Positions 1 to 8,967 are shown, numbered from the stretch's first letter. The stretch: 64,000 nucleotides of DNA from Blautia faecis (GCF_020554845.1 NZ_JAJCIA010000003.1:62001-126000), one strand, 5' to 3'. Notes: generated from the sequence alone by a model not told the origin. Numbers and translations: made by a program.

Positions 1-32
1 CTTCAACTTCCGGAAATCAGGGATTTGGGAAA

Positions 33-2108
33 ATGAGAAAGTGGAATAAAAAAACAAAAATTGCAGTATTTATTATATTTTTAATTTTAGCTGTGCTGTT
101 TGCCGCTCTATGCTGGAAAAAACGCCGTGGAATCTATAATACATATATGAAGCTTACTGGTCAGGAGATTCCGTATTCTGTTCAGGAAAAAAGAAGGAAA
201 AAATATGGATATTATGACCAGGAATTGAATGCTTCCATGAATCTGGAGAATCCGGTTTACATAACTGAGAATGACGGTTCTGCAAATGAGATCGAAACAG
301 ACATTCCAAAAGAAACCACACGTATAGCATCCTCTTATGAAATCGACCAGCAGCTGCAGGCTGAGCTGGAGAATGGATACAGCTGGGAGGAGCCTATGGT
401 GATCCAGAATCCTTATCAGGTTTCTCCATTGACAGCGGTGATTATTTTCGACACAAAAGAAGAGTGTGCGGTGCGTTTTACGGTCAAGGGAAAAACGGAA
501 GCCGCAGATATCAGCGGAGAAGTGGAATCTGCTGCTTCACACAGAATCCCGGTGATCGGTCTTTACCCGGCAATGGAAAATACAGTTGTTCTGGAGCTTC
601 TGGATAAATCAGGCAAGGTTACAGATTCCCAGGAAATCACTATTACAACGGATGAACTTCCGGATAAACTGGATGATGCTGTGAAACCGGTGAAAACAAG
701 CGGTGAATCTGCATTTGAACTGACTATGGTATATGGACAGCGGACAACCTTCCCATTTGCTTATGACTGTATGGGAGATATCCGTTGGTACATGAGCGGA
801 GAATTTACTTCTGGAATTTATATGCTGTCAAATAGCAGGATGATAGTTGCCTCCAATGAAGCTTTTATGCCATCCCAGGCCAAACCGCAGACAACCAATC
901 TCTATGAGATGGATTATCTGGGACGCGCCTACACCATGTACTATGTGGCGGGTGGAAATCACCATGAAGTAATCGAAAAAGAGCCGGACGGAAATCTTCT
1001 GGTTCTGACCAGTTCTCTGGAAGGACACATTGAGGACAAAATCCAGGAAATTGACAGACAGACCGGTGAAGTTGTAAATGAATTGATAATGGAAGACATT
1101 TTTGGAGGGAAATATGAGGATCGGGTTGACTGGACCCATTTAAACACTGTGTCTTATCAGTCGGAGACAGATACCATTGTGATCAGTCCCCGAAATCTGG
1201 AATCTGTGGTCAAATTGAACTGGACGACAAAGGAAATCCAGTGGATACTCTGCGATCCGAGATTCTGGGAAGGCACAGAATATGAGAAATATGTGCTTCA
1301 GCCGGAAGGAGATTTTGTTTATCAGTTCCAGCAGCATACTGCCTACCAGATGGAAACAGATCTGGATGGAGATGACCAGACAATAGAAGTCAGTATGTTT
1401 GATAATCATTATGTAAAAGTACGAAAGTCCGATGTATTGCAATACTTTGATGGTGAAAAAGAATCTTATCTGTTGGTTTATGCTGTAAATGAAGCAGAAA
1501 AGACAGTAAAGCAGATTAAAAAGATTCCTACTGTATGGTCTACCATTACTTCTTCTGCTATTTATGATGCTGACAGTAATCATATTTTCGGCATGTGCGG
1601 TCATGTGAAGGATTCTGAAGATAAACGAAGAGGAATGAACTATGAGTTTGACTATGATACAGAAGAGCTGATCAATCAGTTCAGCATCAAAAGCTATTAT
1701 TACCGCGCATCAGAGATGAGAATTGACTGGAATGATCTGGCAGCAGTCATGGAAATAAAAGACAACTATATTATGGGAGAATTATATCAGCCTGTAAAAG
1801 CGCCCTGGTTCTTCTGGCAGAAGAAGCCAGAACAGGTACTGGAAGAAGGCGAGATTACATTACATCTTACCGGGCAGGTGCTTTATGCAGGCGCTTATGA
1901 TCACCAGATTTCCCAGATTATTTTTCATGGAAAGAAAAATACTTATGTGTATGACACTACAGACATCCGTCTTCATACGAAATCTTACCTGAAGTTCTAT
2001 GAGAACATTCCGGTACCGCTGCAGGGAATGGAAGCGGATGATTATGAGATTTATGTTGTATATCAGAACGAATTTTATGATTTGGAACAAAATATAAAAA
2101 TTAAGTGA
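33..2108 (+). CDS. Aryl-sulfate sulfotransferase (ASST) family protein, membrane-anchored, copy 1
   Basis: Predicted PAPS-independent arylsulfotransferase, which moves sulfate from one phenolic ester to another phenol outside the membrane. The 691-aa protein has a basic start, one transmembrane helix at about residues 8-28 and no clear cleavage site, so it is probably anchored with the enzyme outside. A small N-terminal domain is followed by a beta-propeller-like ASST domain. The residues expected for the family appear in order: His in GGNHHEV, His in DWTHLNTV, Arg in SPRNLES and His in QQHTAYQ. By comparison with E. coli AssT the last would carry the sulfohistidine intermediate. It is a close paralog of the gene at 5452. 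The start at 33 has a weak GGGA-type ribosome site, and upstream genes lie outside the window. The family assignment is firm; the substrate is unknown. Confidence 0.85.
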   Translation: MRKWNKKTKIAVFIIFLILAVLFAALCWKKRRGIYNTYMKLTGQEIPYSVQEKRRKKYGYYDQELNASMNLENPVYITENDGSANEIETDIPKETTRIASSYEIDQQLQAELENGYSWEEPMVIQNPYQVSPLTAVIIFDTKEECAVRFTVKGKTEAADISGEVESAASHRIPVIGLYPAMENTVVLELLDKSGKVTDSQEITITTDELPDKLDDAVKPVKTSGESAFELTMVYGQRTTFPFAYDCMGDIRWYMSGEFTSGIYMLSNSRMIVASNEAFMPSQAKPQTTNLYEMDYLGRAYTMYYVAGGNHHEVIEKEPDGNLLVLTSSLEGHIEDKIQEIDRQTGEVVNELIMEDIFGGKYEDRVDWTHLNTVSYQSETDTIVISPRNLESVVKLNWTTKEIQWILCDPRFWEGTEYEKYVLQPEGDFVYQFQQHTAYQMETDLDGDDQTIEVSMFDNHYVKVRKSDVLQYFDGEKESYLLVYAVNEAEKTVKQIKKIPTVWSTITSSAIYDADSNHIFGMCGHVKDSEDKRRGMNYEFDYDTEELINQFSIKSYYYRASEMRIDWNDLAAVMEIKDNYIMGELYQPVKAPWFFWQKKPEQVLEEGEITLHLTGQVLYAGAYDHQISQIIFHGKKNTYVYDTTDIRLHTKSYLKFYENIPVPLQGMEADDYEIYVVYQNEFYDLEQNIKIK

Positions 2109-2114
2109 TTTAAT

Positions 2115-2164
2115 GCTGCTGTTCACTGGTAACATTCTGCGAAGTGTGTTGCTGTGAATGGTGG
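2115..2164 (+). repeat. Family A palindromic repeat, copy 1 (right end truncated)
   Basis: Shares the core GTTCACTGGTAAC, then TTC-GCGAAGTGTGTT, then CTGTGAA with copies near 8665, 8884 (reverse), 29854 (reverse) and 36310 (partial). It lies just after the first sulfotransferase gene. The terminal inverted half is degraded. Confidence 0.7.
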
Positions 2165-2208
2165 AAATAGTAAAACTTTAAATTTTTACAGGCAATATTA
2201 AGAAAGTG

Positions 2209-2239
2209 TTTCTGCTTTATTGCGGAACTATGCTATAAT
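2209..2239 (+). promoter_or_regulatory. Extended -10 promoter for the lipoprotein gene
   Basis: A perfect TATAAT at 2234-2239 is preceded by TGC (an extended -10). The -35 is poor (TTTCTG-like, 19-bp spacer). The family B repeat at 2254 starts about 15 bp downstream and so would be transcribed in the leader. Confidence 0.6.
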
Positions 2240-2253
2240 AGTTGATAACACGA

Positions 2254-2318
2254 CCAGAGCGTGTTTGAAAAATGATTCCGGCACATTCGGCAGAATATTT
2301 ATTTCAAACATGCTCCAG
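2254..2318 (+). repeat. Family B MITE-like element, short form with both ends
   Basis: The left end CCAGAGCGTGTTTGAAAA and right end TTTCAAACATGCTCC are inverted repeats around about 30 bp of centre. It lies in the leader of the lipoprotein gene and could fold as a hairpin in the mRNA. Confidence 0.7.
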
Positions 2319-2359
2319 GTAAATGAAGTTATACCAGAAAAATAAAGGGAGTAAAAAAA

Positions 2360-3148
2360 ATGAAGAAAAAAGTTTTATTACAGGTAATGGGAGCCGTTCT
2401 GGTGGCTGGTTTAATGGCTGGTTGTGGTGGCACAAATGATACAAAGACGGAAGAGAATACCAAGACAGAAGCTGCCGCAGACAATGCTGATGCCAAGGAA
2501 GAGACTGACAGCACGGAAGCAGAAGATACAAGTGAAGATTCTGCAAGTACTGATTCCGCTGAAGAAGACAGTGCAGAGGCAGATGACACAGCTGCAGAAG
2601 CAGAGAGTACAGGTGAGGATTCGGCAAGTAGTGATTCAACAGAAGCAGACAGTGCAGAGGTGGCCGACAGCAAGGAGACAGAAGCAGCAGGAAGTTCTGC
2701 TGGTACAGCAGCCCAGACTGCAAACAGTGATTCATACGGCGAGGTTGTTTCTGCAGCAGGATGGAATATTACAGTAGAAGATGTGGAGATCAATTCCTCT
2801 CTTGAGAATGTAAGCGTAGAACTTGGCTATACAGGTGTGGAGACAAGCGACTACAAGAAAGAAGCTGACGCAGGCAAGACTTTCTGTATGATTAAGCTGA
2901 AGATCGAGAAAGACGGCAGCAAGGAGACTTTGGACTGGGCGAATCTGAAGCTGACTGACAGTGAAGGAAATGAATACAGCAGAATGGATGATGAGTTCAT
3001 TTCAGAGCTTGGTATGACACGTATGGCAGGAACCACTTTGAATTTCGGTTCTAACGAGGGCTGGATCGCATTTGAGATTGACGAGAATGCAGAGGGTCTG
3101 GAGCTTAGCTATCCATTTGAGGCAGAGGAATATCACTGCGCATTATAA
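2360..3148 (+). CDS. Secreted acidic lipoprotein with C-terminal DUF4352/DUF5067-like domain
   Basis: The 262-aa protein begins with a lipoprotein signal peptide; the lipobox LMAGC places the lipidated cysteine at residue 22. Residues about 25-120 are a low-complexity Asp/Glu/Ser/Thr/Ala-rich linker of the sort that spans a cell wall. The C-terminal 140 residues form a compact beta-rich domain resembling the DUF4352/DUF5067 immunoglobulin-like lipoprotein domains of Firmicutes. That resemblance is by pattern only. The gene sits between two sulfotransferase genes and has its own promoter and a GGGAG ribosome site, so a partner role for the ASSTs is possible but not shown. No catalytic motif is visible. 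Confidence 0.75.
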   Translation: MKKKVLLQVMGAVLVAGLMAGCGGTNDTKTEENTKTEAAADNADAKEETDSTEAEDTSEDSASTDSAEEDSAEADDTAAEAESTGEDSASSDSTEADSAEVADSKETEAAGSSAGTAAQTANSDSYGEVVSAAGWNITVEDVEINSSLENVSVELGYTGVETSDYKKEADAGKTFCMIKLKIEKDGSKETLDWANLKLTDSEGNEYSRMDDEFISELGMTRMAGTTLNFGSNEGWIAFEIDENAEGLELSYPFEAEEYHCAL

Positions 3149-3171
3149 GGGTGATAAAAAATGCAGACAAT

Positions 3172-3190
3172 CCGTCAGCTGCCATGACGG
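3172..3190 (+). other. Short hairpin downstream of the lipoprotein gene
   Basis: CCGTCA and TGACGG form a 6-bp stem with a 7-nt loop. No T-run follows, so termination is doubtful. Confidence 0.3.
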
Positions 3191-3214
3191 TGGTATGAAA
3201 ATGCGGATTTTGTA

Positions 3215-3237
3215 TTAGATCGTGTTTGAGAAATCAT
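3215..3237 (+). repeat. Family B single left end
   Basis: TTAGATCGTGTTTGAGAAA matches the left end of family B with two changes. It lies immediately upstream of the ribosome site of the second sulfotransferase gene. Confidence 0.5.
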
Positions 3238-3258
3238 AAAATTGCACAGGAGGCTGGC

Positions 3259-5346
3259 ATGAAGAATAAAAGATATCGGGAACTGGCTGCAATACTTGTA
3301 ATGATGACAATGACAGTGGGTTCTATTACTACAGTTGCAGCAGAAACAGAAACTACAGCAGAGGAAGAAACTACAGCAGAGACAGAAACAGATGAGACGG
3401 AAACAGAAACTGCAGAGGATGCAGATTCCGAGGCAGCAGAAGCAACAGATACCCAGTCCCAGGCGACAGCCCTGGAAGTAACAGACCGGTTTGCACAGCA
3501 GACTGCTGTTGACGAAGCGCTCCTTCAAGAGGCGTCAAACGGCTACAGTCTTGATGAGGCCCTGATTGTAGTCAATCCATATGGAATGTCCCCTTTAAGT
3601 GCAGTTGCCGTTTTTTCCACAGAGAAAGCCTGCGGCGGAACTGTTACTGTGAAAGGGAAATCCGCAGAGAACGATGTGACGGGGACTTTTGAGGAGGCAA
3701 CGGAGCATATCGTCCCGATTTATGGTCTTTACAACAATGATACCACAGAGGTTGTAATCACTCTGGATGATGGGACTTCTGCTACCTTTGAAGTAACCAC
3801 AGAAGATATAGGTGTTGATTACGGTACAATCCAGACAGAGATGAAAAGCGAGGCAAGTTACGATTATTCGAACCTGACTTTTGTCTGCTCCACTATGGGA
3901 ACCCTGTATGGAGTAGATGCGGCCGGAGATATCAGATTCTTTACCAATATTGGCGGAACTCTCGGAGTTCACCAGCTGGAGAACGGGCATCTTCTCATGC
4001 CTGCATCCTATGTGCTGAAGAGCAGCTATTATAAAGAAGGAATGATCGAAGTCGACCTTCTGGGAAAGATTTACCGCGAATACATGATTCCTGGTGGCCA
4101 GCATCACGATTTCGTGGAGCTTCCGGATGGCAATCTCCTGGTGGCTTCTGACAGCCCGGACTTAAGCACAGTTGAGGACTACGTGGTAGAAATTGACCGA
4201 GAGACCGGTGCTGTTGTATGGGAGCTTGACATGAAAGATCTCATCAGCCAGGAAGATGGACAGTCTGCTTCTATGGATTCAGACGGAAGTGAGGAAGCTG
4301 ACTGGTTCCATAATAATGGTCTTGCCTATGATGCAGAGAATGATCTGGTTCTTCTTTCTGCAAGACACAAAGATGCCATTGTAGCAGTAAATAAAGAGGA
4401 CAAATCCCTGGCATGGATCCTTGGAGATCCTACAGGCTGGGATGGTGTGGATCAGTCTTACTTCTTTACTCCGGAGGGAGAAGATTTCGAATGGTTCTAT
4501 GCACAGCATAATGTTTCCATTCTGGATAATGGAGATATTGCTCTTTTTGACAATGGTACTGCCAAGGTAAAACGTGTGGATGGCGATAACCGTGTAAGTG
4601 GTGATAACGTATATTCCCGTGCGGTTGTTTATCAGATTGATACAGAGAACATGACCGTTTCCCAGGTAACTGAGTATGGTAAAGAGCGAGGCGCCGACTG
4701 GTATTCGGACTGGATTTCCGGTGTGGTTTCCCTGGATGGAACACAGGATCATCTGTGGATCACAGCTGGCTCCCACCTGCATAGCGATGAAGAAAACCGC
4801 AGTGATTATTATCCGAAAGATATGTTTGTACAGGGACTGACCAAGACCACACATATCGATCAGGTAGATAATGGAGAGCTGAGCTTTGAACTGACGATCT
4901 CCGGTGACACTTATAATGCGCTGACCTATCGTTCTTTCCGCATGCCCCTTTATACAGAAGGAAAATATGATCCATCCGCAGTTCCGGAGGTGCTTGGTTC
5001 TCTTGGAGAGACAAGTTATGAGGAAAGCAGCATTGATGTGAGTACTGCAGAGGCTTTGCCAGATGGCTGGAATTTCCTGCTGGATGGAAGCAAGATCAGT
5101 GTGAACGGAAGCTTCCAGACCCAGACCGCAGCAGCAGATCTGCTGGCTGGAAAGATGATCCTGATAAGCGGTGAGTCCCAGAGAGCTTATCAGCTGACAC
5201 AGACTCCTTCTGAAGGAGATGACGGAACAAATGTTACAGTTAAGGGCTGGACGGCAGTTGACGGGCTGGAAGGTCAGGAATGGGATATTTACCTGGAACT
5301 GGACGGTGTTCTTTATAATACGGGATATATGTACAGTCAGGCATAA
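3259..5346 (+). CDS. Secreted aryl-sulfate sulfotransferase (ASST) family protein, divergent copy 2
   Basis: The start at 3259 is chosen over an upstream ATG at 3226 because AGGAGG at 3249-3254 precedes it and a typical signal peptide follows (MKNKRYRELAAI..., cut near VAA-AET). The mature 695-residue precursor starts with a Thr/Glu-rich stretch, then the small N-terminal domain and the ASST propeller. Candidate catalytic residues are kept: His in GGQHHDF, His in DWFHNNG, Arg in SARHKDA and His in YAQHNVS. It differs from its neighbours in being a secreted, cleaved form, and in having a longer C-terminal region. It lies between the two paralogs and ends at a strong palindrome. The ASST assignment is firm; donor and acceptor are unknown. 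Confidence 0.83.
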   Translation: MKNKRYRELAAILVMMTMTVGSITTVAAETETTAEEETTAETETDETETETAEDADSEAAEATDTQSQATALEVTDRFAQQTAVDEALLQEASNGYSLDEALIVVNPYGMSPLSAVAVFSTEKACGGTVTVKGKSAENDVTGTFEEATEHIVPIYGLYNNDTTEVVITLDDGTSATFEVTTEDIGVDYGTIQTEMKSEASYDYSNLTFVCSTMGTLYGVDAAGDIRFFTNIGGTLGVHQLENGHLLMPASYVLKSSYYKEGMIEVDLLGKIYREYMIPGGQHHDFVELPDGNLLVASDSPDLSTVEDYVVEIDRETGAVVWELDMKDLISQEDGQSASMDSDGSEEADWFHNNGLAYDAENDLVLLSARHKDAIVAVNKEDKSLAWILGDPTGWDGVDQSYFFTPEGEDFEWFYAQHNVSILDNGDIALFDNGTAKVKRVDGDNRVSGDNVYSRAVVYQIDTENMTVSQVTEYGKERGADWYSDWISGVVSLDGTQDHLWITAGSHLHSDEENRSDYYPKDMFVQGLTKTTHIDQVDNGELSFELTISGDTYNALTYRSFRMPLYTEGKYDPSAVPEVLGSLGETSYEESSIDVSTAEALPDGWNFLLDGSKISVNGSFQTQTAAADLLAGKMILISGESQRAYQLTQTPSEGDDGTNVTVKGWTAVDGLEGQEWDIYLELDGVLYNTGYMYSQA

Positions 5347-5359
5347 GTATATAATTTGT

Positions 5360-5392
5360 CAAAATGGGTTCAAGAGCCTTGAACCCATTTTG
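5360..5392 (+). terminator. Perfect 15-bp palindrome between sulfotransferase genes 2 and 3
   Basis: CAAAATGGGTTCAAG (5360-5374) and its exact reverse complement (5378-5392) enclose AGC. The stem ends in TTTTG, so it could terminate or attenuate in either direction. A second hairpin (ACAGGCT/AGCCTGT, 5398-5415) follows. Confidence 0.6.
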
Positions 5393-5451
5393 ACGTTACA
5401 GGCTTTGCAGCCTGTACGGACATAACGACAAAAATTTGAGGAGCTTACAGT

Positions 5452-7527
5452 ATGAAAAAATGGAGCAAAAAGAAAAAAATCACCATTCTGCTTCTGTTTC
5501 TGGTGCTGCTTGCATTGTTTGCATGCCTTTGCTGGAAAAAGCGGCGGGGAATTTATAATACTTACATGAAACTTACCAATCAGGAAATTCCCTATTCTGT
5601 AAAAGAAAAACGAAAGAAAAAATATGGCTATTACGGTCAAAAGCTGAATGTTACCATGGATGTGGATGACACGATTTCCATTCAGGAAAACGATGATTCC
5701 GCGAATGATATCCAGACAGAAATCCCTCAGACGAAAACATTGGTGGCAACCTCCTATGAGATTGACCAACAGCTGCAGGCAGAGCAGGAAAATGGATATA
5801 CATGGGATGATCCCATGGTTATTCTCAACCCATATCAGATTTCCCCATTAACTGCAGTAGTACTTTTTGACACAGAAGAAGAGTATGGAGTGCGCTTTAC
5901 TGTGAAAGGAAAAACTGCAGCAGCAGACATCAGCGGAGAGATAGATGCGGCCAGTTCACACAGAGTGCCCATTATCGGTCTTTATCCGGGAGAGGATAAT
6001 ACAGTAGTACTGGAACTTCTGGATGATTCCGGCAGAGTGAAGGATTCCCAGGAGATCACCATTACAACAGAAGCTTTGCCAGAGTCTCTTACGGATGTGA
6101 TCGAACCTGTGGAGACCAGTGGAGAATCTGCATATGATCTGACCATGGTTTACGGACAGCGCACTCATCTTCCTTTTGCATATGACTGCATGGGAGATAT
6201 TCGCTGGTATATGAACAAAGAGACTGGAAATTATGGCCTTTACATGCTTTCCAACTGCAGAATGATCTGGCAGGATACTGCCGGATATGTTCCGAACCTG
6301 GAGAAGCCTCAGTCTACCAATCTTTATGAGCTGGATTATCTGGGAAGAGCTTACAACATGTATTATCTTTCCGGGGGAAGTCATCATGAGGTAATTGAGA
6401 AGGAGCCAGGCGGAAATCTTCTGGTGCTTACAAGCTCCATGCAGAGCCATTGTGAAGATAAAGTTGAGGAAATCGACCGGCAGACAGGTGCGGTGGTAAA
6501 TGAACTGAAACTTCAAGATATTATTAAATGCAAATACGAGAATCTGGTTGACTGGGCTCATATTAATACGGTTTCCTATCAGCCGGAGACAGATACTATT
6601 CTGCTCAGTGTCCGCAATCTGGAATCTGTGATCAAGGTAAACTGGACAACCAAGGAAATCCAGTGGATTCTTTGCGATCCAAGATTCTGGGAAGGCACAG
6701 ACTATGAAAAATATGTGCTGAAAGCAGATGGCGATTTCATTTATCAGTTCCAGCAGCATACAGCATATCAGATTGATACAGATCTGGATGGCGATGACCA
6801 GACTATAGAAATCACCATGTTTGATAACCATTTCCTGTGGAGAAGGAAGAAAGACATCGACTATTATGACAAGACGGAGGAATCCTACCTGCTGGTATAT
6901 TCTGTAAATGAGGCAGAAGGTACTGTGAAGCAGATTAAGAAGATTCCTACAGTATGGTCCAAGATCACATCCGCAGCCATTTATGATGCTGACAGCAATC
7001 ATTTCTTTGGAATGTGCGGACATGTGGCAAATGCAGAAAACGGCTGGAAGGGAATGACCTACGAGTTTGACTATGATACAGAGAAGGTTCTGAATCAGTA
7101 CTGTCTTAAGAAAACCTTTTACCGTGCAGAGGAAATGCGGATTGATTACAACGATCTTGCAAGTCCTATGGAGCTGGATGAAAATTATATCAAAGGAGAA
7201 TTATGGCAGCCGGTGAAGACCTGGAAATGGCTGTGGAACAAGAAGCCGGAACAGGTGCTTCCGGCAGATACCCTGACATATAACATCACTGGAAAAGTGC
7301 TCTATATAGGGACCTATGATCATCAGATTTCCCAGGTCATTTTCAAAGGGGCGAAGAATACCTATGTTTATGATACAACAGAGGTTCGTCTGCATATGGA
7401 AACATTTCTGGATTTCTATGAAAATATCCCGGTGCCGCTTCAGGGAATGAATGCAGATAATTATGAAATCTACGTTATGTATCAGGACGGATTTTATGAT
7501 ACACAGCAGACCTTTGCAATCAATTAA
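5452..7527 (+). CDS. Aryl-sulfate sulfotransferase (ASST) family protein, membrane-anchored, copy 3
   Basis: A 691-aa near-twin of the protein at 33, with the same N-terminal layout: basic start, helix at about 8-28, then CWKKRRGIYNTYMKLT. The candidate catalytic set is present (GGSHHEV, DWAHINT, SVRNLES, QQHTAYQ). GAGGAG at 5438-5443 serves as ribosome site for the ATG at 5452. Equal length and high identity to copy 1 point to a recent tandem duplication, with the divergent copy 2 and the lipoprotein between them. Predicted to act outside the membrane on aryl sulfates. No DsbA/DsbL-like partner is nearby, unlike enterobacterial assT loci. Confidence 0.85.
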   Translation: MKKWSKKKKITILLLFLVLLALFACLCWKKRRGIYNTYMKLTNQEIPYSVKEKRKKKYGYYGQKLNVTMDVDDTISIQENDDSANDIQTEIPQTKTLVATSYEIDQQLQAEQENGYTWDDPMVILNPYQISPLTAVVLFDTEEEYGVRFTVKGKTAAADISGEIDAASSHRVPIIGLYPGEDNTVVLELLDDSGRVKDSQEITITTEALPESLTDVIEPVETSGESAYDLTMVYGQRTHLPFAYDCMGDIRWYMNKETGNYGLYMLSNCRMIWQDTAGYVPNLEKPQSTNLYELDYLGRAYNMYYLSGGSHHEVIEKEPGGNLLVLTSSMQSHCEDKVEEIDRQTGAVVNELKLQDIIKCKYENLVDWAHINTVSYQPETDTILLSVRNLESVIKVNWTTKEIQWILCDPRFWEGTDYEKYVLKADGDFIYQFQQHTAYQIDTDLDGDDQTIEITMFDNHFLWRRKKDIDYYDKTEESYLLVYSVNEAEGTVKQIKKIPTVWSKITSAAIYDADSNHFFGMCGHVANAENGWKGMTYEFDYDTEKVLNQYCLKKTFYRAEEMRIDYNDLASPMELDENYIKGELWQPVKTWKWLWNKKPEQVLPADTLTYNITGKVLYIGTYDHQISQVIFKGAKNTYVYDTTEVRLHMETFLDFYENIPVPLQGMNADNYEIYVMYQDGFYDTQQTFAIN

Positions 7528-7560
7528 ACAGGTGATATTGCAAAGCCAGAATAGTAAGGG

Positions 7561-7605
7561 TATTTTTCACGGATTCAGCTGCCGCAGCTGAATCCGGGAA
7601 AAATA
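7561..7605 (+). other. Hairpin after the third sulfotransferase gene
   Basis: GGATTCAGCTG (7571-7581) and CAGCTGAATCC (7585-7595) form a perfect stem, extended outward by TATTTTTC and GAAAAATA with a small mismatch. It probably terminates the operon, although no long T-run follows on the + strand. Confidence 0.5.
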
Positions 7606-7611
7606 TACAGC

Positions 7612-7656
7612 AAAGCAGGGCGCAGATTGCGGGAATGATTTTCAAACACGCTCTGG
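7612..7656 (+). repeat. Family B right end
   Basis: AAAGCAGGGCGCAGATTGC through TTTTCAAACACGCTCTGG matches the right 45 bp of the 164-bp copy at 54003. Confidence 0.65.
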
Positions 7657-7664
7657 ACGCGGAA

Positions 7665-7707
7665 AAAATGCTGCAAAATCATTTTTGCAATGATTTTGCA
7701 GCATTTT
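7665..7707 (-). terminator. Terminator of the AraC-type gene
   Basis: A perfect 19-bp stem (7665-7683 with 7689-7707) around TTTGC abuts the stop codon of the minus-strand gene. On that strand it is followed by a run of six T (7663-7668). Confidence 0.85.
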
Positions 7708-8613
7708 CTATGACTGGGAAAAACTTTTGCGGTATGCCGCCGGGCTGTAGCTCAGAGTCTTTTTGAAAACAGAGCAGAAGTAATTGCTGGAAGAAAAGCC
7801 CAGCTGGTAAGCAATATCTGTAATGGAATCATCTGTAGTCTTCAGAAGCATCTGTGCCCGATCCATTTTCTGGAGGGTAATGTATTCAGCAGGAGTAATT
7901 CCCAGTTCTTCTTTAAATTTGGCTTTAAAACGGGAAAGAGAATAGTTGGATGCCTGGGCAAGCTCCTGAAGTGTAATGGGGCTTTCAATATTCTGTTCAA
8001 TGTATTTCAGCGCATGTCCGATGTCACTGTTCAGCTGTTCATTGATCTCTTCCTGGGCTGGAACTGCAGTCAGGTAGTTCAGGCTGGCAAGTACACAGGT
8101 CAGATACTGGACACCGGCAATGGAGTCGCCTTCTGTTCCGTAAGAAATCAGGTTAAAAGCAGTGCGCAGCATGGAAATCTGGGAACTGCCTACATGGTAC
8201 AGGTGCTGATCCATATTCAGAAGCCGATGGCACAAAATATTGCTGTAATGCTGGTTCAGACCAAGGAAATTATCGTGCTCCTTCAGATCCAGCTGCATTG
8301 CAAAAAATTCGCAGCGGTTCTGGGCAATATGTCCTGTAGTATGAAGCTCATAAGGTCTGGTGATAAAAAGGTTATTTCCGGTAGCACAGTAGCTGGTGCG
8401 GACGCCGCCTTTCATAACGTAAGTCTTGCGCTGGCCTTTCACCATGAAATGAAGCTCAATGATATCAGAGTGATAATGCAGAGGAACCGGAACGCCAGGT
8501 GCCATAGGTGTAAAATGAGAAAGATTTCTAAGCCCCGGGATCTTATGTTTATCTGCTGTTAATATTTTTTTATGTTCGTTCCATATGTAATCGTCAAATA
8601 TTTCCTGTTCCAT
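7708..8613 (-). CDS. AraC-family transcriptional regulator with N-terminal cupin domain
   Basis: A 301-aa regulator. Residues about 30-130 form a cupin-type sensing domain (VPVPLHYHSDIIELHFMVKG is typical). The C-terminal 100 residues hold two helix-turn-helix motifs of the AraC family, including IESPITLQELAQASNYSLSR and ITDIAYQLGFSSSNYFCSVF. The gene is divergent from the aldolase/TRAP operon beginning at 8968, and the shared spacer is flanked by two inverted family A repeats, so local control of that operon is likely. An effector sugar or keto-acid is inferred from context only. Confidence 0.88.
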   Translation of the reverse strand: MEQEIFDDYIWNEHKKILTADKHKIPGLRNLSHFTPMAPGVPVPLHYHSDIIELHFMVKGQRKTYVMKGGVRTSYCATGNNLFITRPYELHTTGHIAQNRCEFFAMQLDLKEHDNFLGLNQHYSNILCHRLLNMDQHLYHVGSSQISMLRTAFNLISYGTEGDSIAGVQYLTCVLASLNYLTAVPAQEEINEQLNSDIGHALKYIEQNIESPITLQELAQASNYSLSRFKAKFKEELGITPAEYITLQKMDRAQMLLKTTDDSITDIAYQLGFSSSNYFCSVFKKTLSYSPAAYRKSFSQS

Positions 8614-8664
8614 TCAAGTCGCCTCTTCTTATGTCCGTGAATTATTGTGTTGCAGTCTGTTTTA

Positions 8665-8723
8665 CTACTGTTCACTGGTAACGTTCCGCGAAGTGTGTTA
8701 CTGTGAACGAAGTGAACCGTAAC
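8665..8723 (+). repeat. Family A palindromic repeat, copy 2
   Basis: A full-length unit: ACTGTTCACTGGTAACG, then TTCCGCGAAGTGTG, then GTGAACGAAGTGAACCGTAAC. It lies in the araC-aldolase spacer, in opposite orientation to copy 3. Confidence 0.75.
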
Positions 8724-8883
8724 TCTGTTTTGTTTACCGCACTATGTTTTGCTGGTTTGTATTCTTTTTCGTACAAAGTTATAAAATAGTACTAAATATT
8801 TTGCTGAAAGCAATTTTAAATTATTTATATTATACTATAGTCACAGTTGAAAAGCAATTGCGCGGTTGCAGTGGATAGTAAAT

Positions 8884-8941
8884 GTTGTTGTTCATTCCGT
8901 TCATAAAAACACATCGCGGAACGTTACCGGTGAACAGCAAC
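8884..8941 (-). repeat. Family A palindromic repeat, copy 3
   Basis: The reverse complement matches copy 2 through TTGCTGTTCACCGGTAACG and TTCCGCGATGTGTT. It ends about 14 bp before the ribosome site of the aldolase gene, so it lies in that leader. Confidence 0.75.
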
Positions 8942-8967
8942 AAGTAAACATCAAGAGGGAGAAGAGC

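Noticed and set aside
5956..7023. A 355-codon minus-strand open frame inside the third sulfotransferase gene
   Set aside because: Shadow of a conserved coding frame, with no domain features of its own.
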